Positions 7,994-15,007 of a stretch of DNA of 25,641 nt are shown one piece after another. The notes below the pieces were generated by a model. That model searched no databases. It was not told the DNA's origin and was given only the letters and a program-made list of their open reading frames with translations. Origin of the DNA: Ruixingdingia sedimenti. GTDB taxonomy: Bacteria; Pseudomonadota; Alphaproteobacteria; Rhodobacterales; Rhodobacteraceae. Location of the stretch: the NCBI RefSeq assembly GCF_031432425.1, contig NZ_JAVKPH010000041.1:1-25641 (forward strand), read 5' to 3'. The position numbers and the translations under genes were made by a program. How positions within the stretch are numbered: the stretch's first letter is position 1; each line of letters starts with the position of its first letter.

Positions 7994-8330
7994 CGCGGTG
8001 CGCCTCGGTCATCGTTTCTGATGAGCCCAAGGTGCCGGATGTTGTCGGCGCGCAGGTGGGAACGGGGTGGGAATGAGGTGGGGGTTTGGTGGGTCGCGCC
8101 ATTTCCGGTCGTCGGGTGAGAATAGAAGGGCCGACGCGGACCGCTTAGCGGCCACTAAAAGCCATAAAGCGCAAAACCACGCATGGATAACGCGCTCATT
8201 ACATCTGCTGTCGATGGTGGATCACCGCGGTGAATACTGTACTTCGACCGCGTGAAGCTGATGATTGCGCGACTTGAGAGTGCCGGGATAAGTTCCATGA
8301 ACATTTATAGCGACAGAGGCGTGCTCGACG
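7994..8330. promoter_or_regulatory. Divergent intergenic region between sigma-like operon and HNH gene
   Basis: This 337-base stretch carries no convincing gene and must hold the promoters of both flanking transcripts. It contains a perfect 12-bp palindrome, TCACCGCGGTGA, at 8222-8233, and an 11-bp near-palindrome, CCGCTTAGCGG, at 8141-8151; either could be an operator. At 8062-8076 it also has GAAC-N7-GAAT, one base off the alphaproteobacterial LexA box in minus-strand orientation, 69 bases upstream of the sigma-like start. I could not pick a convincing -35/-10 pair for either direction. Confidence 0.45.
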
Positions 8331-9020
8331 ATGGCAGACCTAATTTTTGACCGGAAGCACGCCATGGAAGCGATCCGCTTGGCAAAAACCAACGGGCAGG
8401 AATGGCTATATGAAAGCTATCCCAAGCCAAACGGACAGAAGCGCCGGTCGAGCACGGGTTTTCTGATGCACGAAGGCGCGGCCTACCCGGTAAAACCGCT
8501 GGGACGTCTGGCAAACGAGATTGCCGGCAACCCAATGACCGCTAATCCCATCACGAATGTTTTCAGGAAATACTTCGAGAAGTTGGGGTTCCAGTTGATC
8601 GACAGCCCCGAGGACGAGGCGGAAAACGCGACTGAGCGACAGCGCCGCCTCGCCGAAGTTTGGGAGCGCCCGGGCCAAGCTCGGTTTCGCCGCGCCGTCT
8701 TTGAGATGTTCGGCGCGCGCTGTGTTGTGACAGGATGCGAGACGCTGATGGCGTTGGAAGCCGCACACGTTCTGCCTGTGTCCAGCGGCGGCGGCGATGA
8801 AGGATGGAATGGCATTCCTCTTCGCGCCGACTTGCACAGGCTCTTCGACGCTGGCGCCATCATGATCGATCCTACCTCGTGGAAACTCTCGGTGGCTGAT
8901 GCCGTGCGTGAGGAATACGGCCAGTATCACGGTCTGGATCTCGAGCCGGTCATCGCCGAGATCGATGGAGCAGCGGAGCTGGCGGCGGCATTGCGGAAGC
9001 GAATGGCAATGATCGGCTAA
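8331..9020 (+). CDS. HNH endonuclease (HNH_2 type)
   Basis: A 229-residue protein. Residues 118-182 form a ββα-metal nuclease domain: FGARCVVTGC (Cys131, Cys136), LEAAHVLP (His146), GWNGIPLRADLHRLFD (Asn160, His169, Asp174). This is the HNH_2 pattern of restriction-like and McrA-like nucleases. The N-terminal 90 residues form a separate domain of unknown type, with WLYESYPKPNGQ and an aromatic-rich surface, that could recognise modified DNA or a partner. The gene is monocistronic, transcribed away from the replication operon, and looks less GC-rich than its neighbours, which suggests separate acquisition. A defence (restriction) role is plausible; a homing function is possible. The ribosome-binding site is weak (AGAGG, 11 bases from the ATG). 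Confidence 0.82.
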   Translation: MADLIFDRKHAMEAIRLAKTNGQEWLYESYPKPNGQKRRSSTGFLMHEGAAYPVKPLGRLANEIAGNPMTANPITNVFRKYFEKLGFQLIDSPEDEAENATERQRRLAEVWERPGQARFRRAVFEMFGARCVVTGCETLMALEAAHVLPVSSGGGDEGWNGIPLRADLHRLFDAGAIMIDPTSWKLSVADAVREEYGQYHGLDLEPVIAEIDGAAELAAALRKRMAMIG

Positions 9021-9025
9021 ATGCG

Positions 9026-9049
9026 AGCTGGACCGACCGGGCTCCAGCT
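9026..9049. terminator. Hairpin between convergent genes
   Basis: A seven-base-pair stem, AGCTGGA / TCCAGCT, with a ten-base loop lies six bases after the HNH stop, in the 81-base gap between this gene and the convergent two-gene operon. There is no T-run on either side, so intrinsic termination is only a possibility. Confidence 0.4.
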
Positions 9050-9101
9050 GACGAAAGCGGACTCAAGGAAGGAAGCGCGCGAGACGCTGCTGGTTACCTT
9101 T

Positions 9102-10052
9102 TCAACCGTCGACCACGATGTCTGATGCATGGACGCTGAGCCGGTAGCCCCGGTTGCGCACCGTTTCGATCAGGGCCTTGCTCTCGCCATCGGTGAACCC
9201 GGCAGCCTTGAAGGCATCCCGCAGCTCCCGGATCAGATCCTTGGCTTCGCGCGCCGTGGTGCCTTCGACATGAGACCCGGAGGCGACCTGATCGCGCGAC
9301 AGCGCCTTCTCGAGCAGGCGTTCGAACACGGGGAAAATCTGACGCGACAGGATGACGGAACGACCGTCCCAATGAACCTCGGCCGCCGCCCTCCGAACAC
9401 GAAGCACGGGCGCCAGCGGGATCGGCGCCAGAGCCGCGATGTCGATTGTGCCGCCGAGGCCATTTGTGGCGGGCGTCAGCACCTCGAGGATTTCGACGAG
9501 ATGAAAGCCCGCATCCTGGTGTCGCCGGGCAATCTCCGCTGGCAACTGCGGCGCGAGGATCGTGACGTCCGGGCCCTGCGCCGCTTGGCGCAACGATGCT
9601 ATGATGCCGTCGCCGGTCAGGGCTGCGGGCTCCAGCGCAAGAAACACTGCGCGCCCCGATGGCGTATCGCCGAGCCGCCAGACCTTCTCCGCGGCGCGTT
9701 TCGGGGCTGCAGCGAACCCTGCTGCGGCGCCGATCACGGATGCCAGCCCATCAGCGCCGATGCGGAACACGCGCACATCATCTTCGGTGAGTTCGATGTC
9801 CTGTCGATGATCGAACGGGCACTCAGCCCGAAACGCATCGCCGATTTTCCGGATCGGCCGACAGGGGAGCCCGCATTCGCAGGCATCGCAGACCTCCCAA
9901 TCGGCGAGCGGCGCCTGTTCGATGAGGACACGTTTCGCCAGCAGCCGATCGCAGACCGGACCGAAGAAGGGCGCGGCAAGCTCGCCGGGCAGGATCGCGT
10001 CGTCGCCAGCCTCACTCAGCCGCGTCAACAACCTCAAAATCGTCTCGGTCAT
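9102..10052 (-). CDS. Zinc-cysteine / winged-helix protein of unrecognised system (second gene of SOS-linked pair)
   Basis: A 316-residue protein. Residues 50-80 carry a dense cysteine cluster (CDACECGLPC, then Cys78) that probably binds zinc. The middle (about 100-215) looks like an alpha/beta domain, with RAVFLALEP and DVTILAPQLP strands. Residues 225-310 resemble a PhoB/OmpR-type winged helix, ending in TVRNRGYRLSV, the typical beta-hairpin of transcriptional response-regulator outputs. There is no receiver domain. It overlaps the preceding gene by 41 bases and so should be co-translated with it; a later start is possible because the overlap is long. The role is unknown. A DNA-binding sensor or effector working with the 413-residue partner is the best reading, and I cannot match it to a named defence or regulatory system. 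Confidence 0.7.
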   Translation of the reverse strand: MTETILRLLTRLSEAGDDAILPGELAAPFFGPVCDRLLAKRVLIEQAPLADWEVCDACECGLPCRPIRKIGDAFRAECPFDHRQDIELTEDDVRVFRIGADGLASVIGAAAGFAAAPKRAAEKVWRLGDTPSGRAVFLALEPAALTGDGIIASLRQAAQGPDVTILAPQLPAEIARRHQDAGFHLVEILEVLTPATNGLGGTIDIAALAPIPLAPVLRVRRAAAEVHWDGRSVILSRQIFPVFERLLEKALSRDQVASGSHVEGTTAREAKDLIRELRDAFKAAGFTDGESKALIETVRNRGYRLSVHASDIVVDG

Positions 10053-11253
10053 TCATCAGCCCGTTCCGCTCGATCAGCTTCATCACCCGCGCCTCATGCT
10101 GGGTGCGGCGAAACTGCACGACGCCTGGGGGCCGCAGCTTGACCGTGACCTGCGGCTGGCGCTTGCCGTCGCCCTTGAACAGGATCCGAAACACAAGCTC
10201 GCCCAGCCGCCAGGCGCCGCCGAACGAGACCGGCGTGCTGCCAAAATGCTGGAGCGCATCACCGCCGAGGTCCCGCGACCGCAGCGTGCGCACCACGCGG
10301 GGATACCCTTTCTTTCCGGGCGCCATCAGGTCGGCCGCCGCCTCGATGATCAGAACCTTGTCGATCAGCGGATCGTAGGCGGCATCGAAGGCGAATCCCG
10401 GTCCGGCCAGTTCGACCGGGCGCAGGGTATAGAGCTCCTGCGCATCGTCGCCGTCGAAGAAGCCGGGCCTGTCGAGGATGATCGAGGCGAAGAGTTCCGC
10501 TATCTCGGGCTGATGCGCCTTCCGGATGCGGGCCAGCCGCAGCATGCCCGTGTTCTCGGAGTATCGCAGCACCGCGTGGGAAATCTGGCGCACGCTGATC
10601 ACCCGTTCGACCTGTCCCTCGACGACCGGCATGGTCGAAACCATGGAGCCGTGGCTGACCACGAGGTTGATCTCGTCATCGTCGTCGTAGTCGCCCACCC
10701 GGCAGTAGTCCCCGAGAAAGGCGTCACGGAAGAGCGCGGCGACGGCCGTCCGGAACGCCTCGACCTTATCCTCCGTCAGATCGATCGCGACGCCCCGTTC
10801 CCGTCCGGCATATTCATGCAGGCGGTCGGCAGTGAGCATTGCCATGTGGTCGGCGGCCGCGTCGAACAGGTCAGGATGCTCCAGAAACACCCGGACGGCG
10901 ATGTGCTTGGGATCATGCGCCTTGTTCGGCGAGTCCTCGTCGCCGGTCTTCATGTCGGGGAACAGATCGACGCCTTGACGGGCGGCCTGCGCCTGGATGA
11001 TCTCGAGGCCGCGGGCATCGCCAAGTTCCGCGATGCGGTGCAGATCGCCGCGCAGCCCCTCGGGATAGCTGTCCTCGGCGCCGGTCAGCAGTTTCTCCAG
11101 CGCCTCGCGGGCGGCATCCTCCTCTTGGTCCAGATGGTCGACCGAGAAGCCCTTGTACTTGCCCTCGTGCCGCGCCAGCAGCGGCTTCATCAGGGCGAGA
11201 TCAATGGTCTTGATGAACCGGGGGTTCACGAACTTCTTCAAATTGCCGGCCAC
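10012..11253 (-). CDS. 413-residue protein of unrecognised family (first gene of SOS-linked pair)
   Basis: The GTG at 11253 is preferred over an upstream TTG at 11274 because a GGAAAGGGG ribosome-binding site lies at the right distance. The protein is soluble, with no membrane segment or signal peptide. The N-terminal 110 residues are helical (AREALEKLLTG and the following helices); the centre has an acidic GDYDDDDEINLVVSHG segment (about residues 190-205) followed by beta strands; the C-terminal third is basic (KGDGKRQPQVTVKLRPPG). I see no Walker, nuclease or protease motif. It is the first gene of the two-gene operon and lies 28 bases from a perfect SOS box. Context in a mobile element, beside HNH and restriction genes, suggests defence or element control, but no activity can be read from the sequence. 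Confidence 0.7.
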   Translation of the reverse strand: MAGNLKKFVNPRFIKTIDLALMKPLLARHEGKYKGFSVDHLDQEEDAAREALEKLLTGAEDSYPEGLRGDLHRIAELGDARGLEIIQAQAARQGVDLFPDMKTGDEDSPNKAHDPKHIAVRVFLEHPDLFDAAADHMAMLTADRLHEYAGRERGVAIDLTEDKVEAFRTAVAALFRDAFLGDYCRVGDYDDDDEINLVVSHGSMVSTMPVVEGQVERVISVRQISHAVLRYSENTGMLRLARIRKAHQPEIAELFASIILDRPGFFDGDDAQELYTLRPVELAGPGFAFDAAYDPLIDKVLIIEAAADLMAPGKKGYPRVVRTLRSRDLGGDALQHFGSTPVSFGGAWRLGELVFRILFKGDGKRQPQVTVKLRPPGVVQFRRTQHEARVMKLIERNGLMNDRDDFEVVDAAE

Positions 11254-11281
11254 GACGAATCCCCTTTCCTGCAAGACAAGT

Positions 11282-11296
11282 GTTCCTGTTACGTTC
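11282..11296. promoter_or_regulatory. LexA (SOS) box, GTTC-N7-GTTC
   Basis: The plus strand reads GTTCCTGTTACGTTC, an exact match to the direct-repeat LexA box known from Rhodobacter, Caulobacter and other alphaproteobacteria. It lies 28 bases upstream of the GTG of the leftward pair, covering its likely -10 element, and 94 bases upstream of the rightward recombinase cassette. LexA bound here would repress the leftward genes until DNA damage. Confidence 0.75.
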
Positions 11297-11314
11297 TTTT
11301 GATCGATTCTTCAA
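11286..11314 (-). promoter_or_regulatory. Candidate promoter of the SOS-linked gene pair
   Basis: On the minus strand, TTGAAG (11309-11314) and TAACAG (11286-11291) are separated by 17 bases. The -35 is fair and the -10 weak. The -10 lies inside the SOS box, the usual place for a LexA operator. The predicted start of transcription, near 11279, leaves a leader of about 26 bases with the GGAAAGGGG site. Confidence 0.5.
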
Positions 11315-11390
11315 CCTGTGCGGGATCGGCTGGGACGCTTTCCGACATCGACGAGTAGAGGCCAGAGGAGACGACCGCTCCGAGGCCCGC

Positions 11391-11594
11391 ATGAAACGCC
11401 CGAACCCACTCCCTCCCGACCAGATGACCGCCGCCGAGCGCCGCGCCGAGCTGTGCGGCCTGCTTGCGCTCGGGCTGGTTCGGTTGCAGATGCGGGATGG
11501 AGGCGAAGTATCTGACGATACTGGAGAACGTTGCCTACACTATCCGGCCGACCAATGCCGTCATGCAACTCCAACTCGCCGGAGAAATGCATGA
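11391..11594 (+). CDS. Small conserved ORF upstream of DUF2924
   Basis: A 67-residue protein starting at ATG 11391 after a GAGG site. It has DQMTAAERRAELCGLLALGLVRLQMR, given here only as a position (residues 10-36), and a basic Arg-rich end. Its stop overlaps the DUF2924 start as ATGA, so the two are coupled. Short proteins of this type, with an ERRAEL...GLVRL core, commonly precede DUF2924 in recombinase cassettes, which supports it being real. The function is unknown; it may be a small accessory factor of recombination. Confidence 0.6.
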   Translation: MKRPNPLPPDQMTAAERRAELCGLLALGLVRLQMRDGGEVSDDTGERCLHYPADQCRHATPTRRRNA

Positions 11595-12046
11595 ACAAGC
11601 CCGATCCCATCCCCGCGCGCCTCGCCGCGCTCAAGACCACGCCGACGCCTGACCTGAAAAAGCAGTGGCGCGATCTGTTCGACTGCGAACCGCCACCCTT
11701 CAATCGCCGCTACCTTGAATCACGACTGGCCTATCGCATCCAGGAACTGGCCTATGGCGGGCTGAAGCCGGAGACGATCCGGCGGCTGGAACGGCTCGGC
11801 GAGGAACTGGACGGCGGCGACAGGAAGAAGCGCGGCATGCGCGCCGATCGCGACCGCCCGATCACCGGCACACGGCTGCTGCGAGAATGGCAGGGTGTCG
11901 AGCAGGTCGTCACCGTCACCACCGACGGCTTCGAGTGGCAAGGTCGGCCGTACAAGTCGCTGTCGGCCATCGCCCGCGCGATCACCGGCACCCGCTGGAA
12001 CGGCTGGGTGTTCTTTGGGCTCAAGAATCACCGGGGTCGTACATGA
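11591..12046 (+). CDS. DUF2924 protein of serine-recombinase cassette
   Basis: A 151-residue protein with the DUF2924 pattern: LKKQWRDLFDCEPPP and NRRYLESRLAYRIQELAYGGL in the N-terminal half. The C-terminal half has TGTRLLREWQGVEQVVTV, then FEWQGRPYKSLSAIARAITG and TRWNGWVFFGL, a small RAMA-like or DNA-binding fold. DUF2924 is almost always encoded directly before a large serine recombinase in alphaproteobacterial islands; its role in recombination is not established. The ATG at 11591 has a GGAGA site nearby. Both ends overlap neighbours as ATGA. I am confident of the family. Confidence 0.88.
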   Translation: MNKPDPIPARLAALKTTPTPDLKKQWRDLFDCEPPPFNRRYLESRLAYRIQELAYGGLKPETIRRLERLGEELDGGDRKKRGMRADRDRPITGTRLLREWQGVEQVVTVTTDGFEWQGRPYKSLSAIARAITGTRWNGWVFFGLKNHRGRT

Positions 12047-13368
12047 CCAAGCCGCCCGAGAAATCGAAGGTCGTCCGCAAGCTGCGCTGCGCCGTCTACA
12101 CCCGGAAATCCTCCGAGGAAGGACTGGAGCAGGAGTTCAACTCGCTCCACGCCCAGCGCGAGGCATGCGAAGCCTACATCGCCAGCCAGCGGTCGGAAGG
12201 GTGGGTGCTGGTCCGCGATCAGTATGACGACGGCGGCATCTCGGGCGGCACGCTGGAACGGCCCGGCCTGAAGCGGCTGCTGGAGGACATCGAGGACGGG
12301 CTGGTCGACGTGGTGGTGGTCTACAAGATCGACCGTCTCAGCCGCTCGCTCGCGGACTTCGCCAAGCTGGTCGAGGTGTTCGACCGGAACGGGGTGACCT
12401 TCGTGTCGGTCACGCAGAGCTTCAACACCACCACGTCGATGGGGCGGCTGACGCTGAACATCCTGCTGTCCTTCGCCCAGTTCGAACGCGAGGTGACGGC
12501 CGAGCGCATCCGCGATAAGGTCGCGGCGAGCCGGAAGAAGGGCATGTGGATGGGCGGGGTGCCACCCTACGGCTACCGGGTTGAGAACCGCAAGCTGCTG
12601 GTCGACGACGAGCATGCCGCGCATGTGCGCTGGATCTTCGCGCGATTCCTCGAGATAGGCTCCTGCACGGAACTGGCGCGGGAGGTCGGGAAGCGCGGCA
12701 TCCGCACGCCGCGCGGCAACCGGATCGACAAGAAATTCATCTACCGGATGCTGAACAACCGCGCCTACATCGGCGAAGCGGTTCACAAGGGCGACAGCTA
12801 CCCCGGCGAGCACGACGCCATCGTCGACCGCGAGATGTGGGACCGCGTCCACGCCATCCTACAGGAGAGCCCTCGGAAGCGCGCTGCCCGCACCCGCGCC
12901 GACACGCCCGCGCTGCTGAAGGGGCTGCTGTTCGGCCCCGATGGCGCGGCCTTCTCGCCGACGCACACCCGCAAGGGCGACCGGCTATACCGCTACTATG
13001 TGAGCCAGACCGTGCTGAAGCACGGCGCCGGGTCGTGCCCGGTCGGCCGCTTGCCCGCGGGCGAGATCGAGGCGGCCGTCATCGACCAGCTTCGCGCCGT
13101 GTTCCGCCAGCCCGAGATCGTGGCGGGCACGTGGAAGGCGGCGCGGGCGCACGACGGGGAGGTCACCGAGGCCGAGGCCCGCGCAGCGCTTCAGCAACTC
13201 GACCCGCTGTGGGACGAACTCTTCCCCGCCGAGCAGGCGCGTATCGTGGCGCTGCTGGTCGAGCGCGTGGACATCGGCACGGAGGGGCTCAACGTCCGGC
13301 TCCGTATGGATGGTCTCGGCGGCCTCGCGCGCGAGATGCTGGCCGGAGACATGGGAGCGGCCGCATGA
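12043..13368 (+). CDS. Large serine recombinase (resolvase/invertase family)
   Basis: A 441-residue site-specific recombinase. The N-terminal catalytic domain has YTRKSS with nucleophile Ser23, Tyr19 and Arg21, and the IDRLSRS motif (Arg98, Arg101). A long helix with SFAQFEREVTAERI follows (about 138-155), and then the Recombinase domain (GGVPPYGYRV, about 177-186, to MWDRVHAIL, about 265-273). The C-terminal region lacks the zinc-ribbon Cys pairs of phage integrases (LLFGPDGAAFSPTHT), as in other DUF2924-linked recombinases. It would catalyse integration and excision of the element through a 5'-phosphoserine intermediate. It overlaps its neighbours on both sides as ATGA. No attachment core could be identified by eye. 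Confidence 0.93.
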   Translation: MTKPPEKSKVVRKLRCAVYTRKSSEEGLEQEFNSLHAQREACEAYIASQRSEGWVLVRDQYDDGGISGGTLERPGLKRLLEDIEDGLVDVVVVYKIDRLSRSLADFAKLVEVFDRNGVTFVSVTQSFNTTTSMGRLTLNILLSFAQFEREVTAERIRDKVAASRKKGMWMGGVPPYGYRVENRKLLVDDEHAAHVRWIFARFLEIGSCTELAREVGKRGIRTPRGNRIDKKFIYRMLNNRAYIGEAVHKGDSYPGEHDAIVDREMWDRVHAILQESPRKRAARTRADTPALLKGLLFGPDGAAFSPTHTRKGDRLYRYYVSQTVLKHGAGSCPVGRLPAGEIEAAVIDQLRAVFRQPEIVAGTWKAARAHDGEVTEAEARAALQQLDPLWDELFPAEQARIVALLVERVDIGTEGLNVRLRMDGLGGLAREMLAGDMGAAA

Positions 13369-13739
13369 CCCGCGGCACGCCGATCCCCGAGACAGTGACG
13401 CTCCACGTTCCGTTTCGCATCGTGACGCGCGGCGGGCGCAAGGAAATGCAACTGCCCGATGGCGTCCGGTCAGACCGCAATGCGGACAGCACGCTGATCA
13501 AGGCGCTGGCCCGCGCCTTCCGCTGGAAGCGGATGCTCGAGTCGGGTGAGTTCGCCACCATCGCCGAACTGGCCGAGCGAGAGGGGATCGCGCCGTCCTA
13601 CATGACCCGCGTCCTGCGCCTGACGCTGCTCGCGCCCGACATCGTCGAGGCCATCCTGGACGGCACGCATGGGCCGAAGGTCACGCTGGCGCGGATGCTG
13701 GAGCCGATCCCGGTAGAGTGGCAGATGCAGCAAATTTGA
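13365..13739 (+). CDS. HTH protein of recombinase cassette (possible directionality factor)
   Basis: A 124-residue protein with a clear helix-turn-helix at 64-85 (ATIAELAEREGIAPSYMTRV), related to KorB/ParB-type HTHs. The end is EPIPVEWQ. Proteins of this type follow DUF2924-linked recombinases and are usually annotated only as phage-related. Its size, its DNA-binding fold and the ATGA overlap with the recombinase suggest a role in controlling direction of recombination or in repression of the cassette, but that is inference. The start at 13365 is fixed by the overlap. It is the last gene of the rightward cassette. Confidence 0.8.
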   Translation: MTRGTPIPETVTLHVPFRIVTRGGRKEMQLPDGVRSDRNADSTLIKALARAFRWKRMLESGEFATIAELAEREGIAPSYMTRVLRLTLLAPDIVEAILDGTHGPKVTLARMLEPIPVEWQMQQI

Positions 13740-13761
13740 GAAAGGACCGCGTATACTCACC

Positions 13762-13800
13762 CTCTGGTGTGCCGCCGCGATTTCCTGCAAGCCACCAGAG
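13762..13800. repeat. Inverted repeat after recombinase cassette
   Basis: CTCTGGTG (13762-13769) and CACCAGAG (13793-13800) form a perfect eight-base-pair stem with a 23-base loop, 22 bases after the cassette ends. It could be a terminator, or a binding site at a cassette or island edge; there is no T-run. Confidence 0.4.
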
Positions 13801-13897
13801 CCGCCGGCTCGCCGGATAGCCTAGCTGGAGCGTATCAACCACAGCATGGAGCACATTTTGTGTCGCATTTACCCCCATAGTCTGCCAGTAGTAGCGC

Positions 13898-15007
13898 ATG
13901 ACTGACTCACTCGATCCCGCACCCGAATCTCCGGTCGAAGAAACGACCCGCCCCCGCAGCACCCCGACGTCTACCGTCGGGAGGGGTAAGGCGATCAAGC
14001 GTGCTGATCTGCCTGAGGCAGATCAGTGGTCCGACGGCCAGACAACGGTCATGTTCGGAGATAGCCTCGATCACTACGCTGCCTGGGATGCGCCCGATTG
14101 CATCGTGTCAGACGGGGCCTATGGGGTTCTGGGTTTTGAGGGCGATACATCTGATCATACCGGTATGCCCGAATGGTATGAGCCGCATATCGCGGAGTGG
14201 TCGGCCCGAGCCAAGGGCAGCACCATGCTCTGGTTCTGGAACTCAGAGATTGGCTGGGCGACAGTTCACCCTGTTCTCGAGAAACACGGCTGGCGCTACG
14301 TGAACGCCAACATCTGGGACAAGGGGATCGGCCACATTGCTGGAAACGTAAACACTAAGAAGATAAGGCGCTTTCCCGTCGTCTCTGAGGTCTGCGTTCA
14401 ATACATTCGCGAGCCCCGTGTGAACGGTCGCCATATCAAGTTCTGGTTGCTCGAGGAATGGAAGCGCACCGGCCTTCCGGTTCGCGAGTCGAACAAAGCT
14501 TGTGGGGTCGCCGACGCCGCAACGCGGAAGTATCTCGACCAAGGGCATCTCTGGTATTGGATGCCGTCCGAGAAATTCCAGATGCTGGTCGACTACGCCA
14601 ACACGCACGGCAACCCTGAAGGTCGTCCCTACTTCTCGCAAGATGGCCTGCGGCCAATGACATCCGCCGACTGGGAAGAGACCCGCTCACACTTCGAGTG
14701 CCCTCACGGCATGACGAACGTGTGGAGCCGCCCTGCACTGCGTGGATCGGAGCGCATCAAAACGAACGGCTCATCTGGCCGGGCAGTCCATCTGAACCAG
14801 AAGCCGCTCGACCTCATGACCAAGACCATCGGGGCGACCACTCGGCCCGCGGAGGTAGTGTGGGAACCGTTCGGCGGCCTATTCTCTGCTTCAGTGGCTG
14901 CACGAAGACTGGGACGGAGGTCGTTCTCCGGAGAGATCGATCCAACCTATTTCCATTACGGTCTGGAACGGATCATTCAAGAAGCTGGTCAGCGTCCTCT
15001 TCTTTAA
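13898..15007 (+). CDS. Type II DNA methyltransferase (beta-class, N6-adenine or N4-cytosine) with variant motif IV
   Basis: A 369-residue protein. Motif IV is at 71-76 (SDGAYG), in a CIVSDGAYG context. The SAM-binding motif I is near the C-terminus (EPFGGLFSAS at 323-332), followed by GEIDPTYF (345-352), an order typical of beta-class amino-methyltransferases. The target-recognition region lies between. Motif IV is usually (D/N/S)PP(Y/F/W); here the two prolines are Gly-Ala. It faces tail to tail the putative endonuclease gene, overlapping it by 35 bases, and should protect the host from it. The ATG at 13898 has a weak ribosome-binding site and a variable N-terminal stretch of 45 residues, so a later start is possible. 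Whether the target base is A or C cannot be told here. Confidence 0.82.
   Translation: MTDSLDPAPESPVEETTRPRSTPTSTVGRGKAIKRADLPEADQWSDGQTTVMFGDSLDHYAAWDAPDCIVSDGAYGVLGFEGDTSDHTGMPEWYEPHIAEWSARAKGSTMLWFWNSEIGWATVHPVLEKHGWRYVNANIWDKGIGHIAGNVNTKKIRRFPVVSEVCVQYIREPRVNGRHIKFWLLEEWKRTGLPVRESNKACGVADAATRKYLDQGHLWYWMPSEKFQMLVDYANTHGNPEGRPYFSQDGLRPMTSADWEETRSHFECPHGMTNVWSRPALRGSERIKTNGSSGRAVHLNQKPLDLMTKTIGATTRPAEVVWEPFGGLFSASVAARRLGRRSFSGEIDPTYFHYGLERIIQEAGQRPLL

Noticed and set aside
11254..11274. TTG start at 11274 for the 413-residue protein
   Set aside because: The ribosome-binding site GGAAAGGGG lies after the TTG and fits the GTG at 11253.
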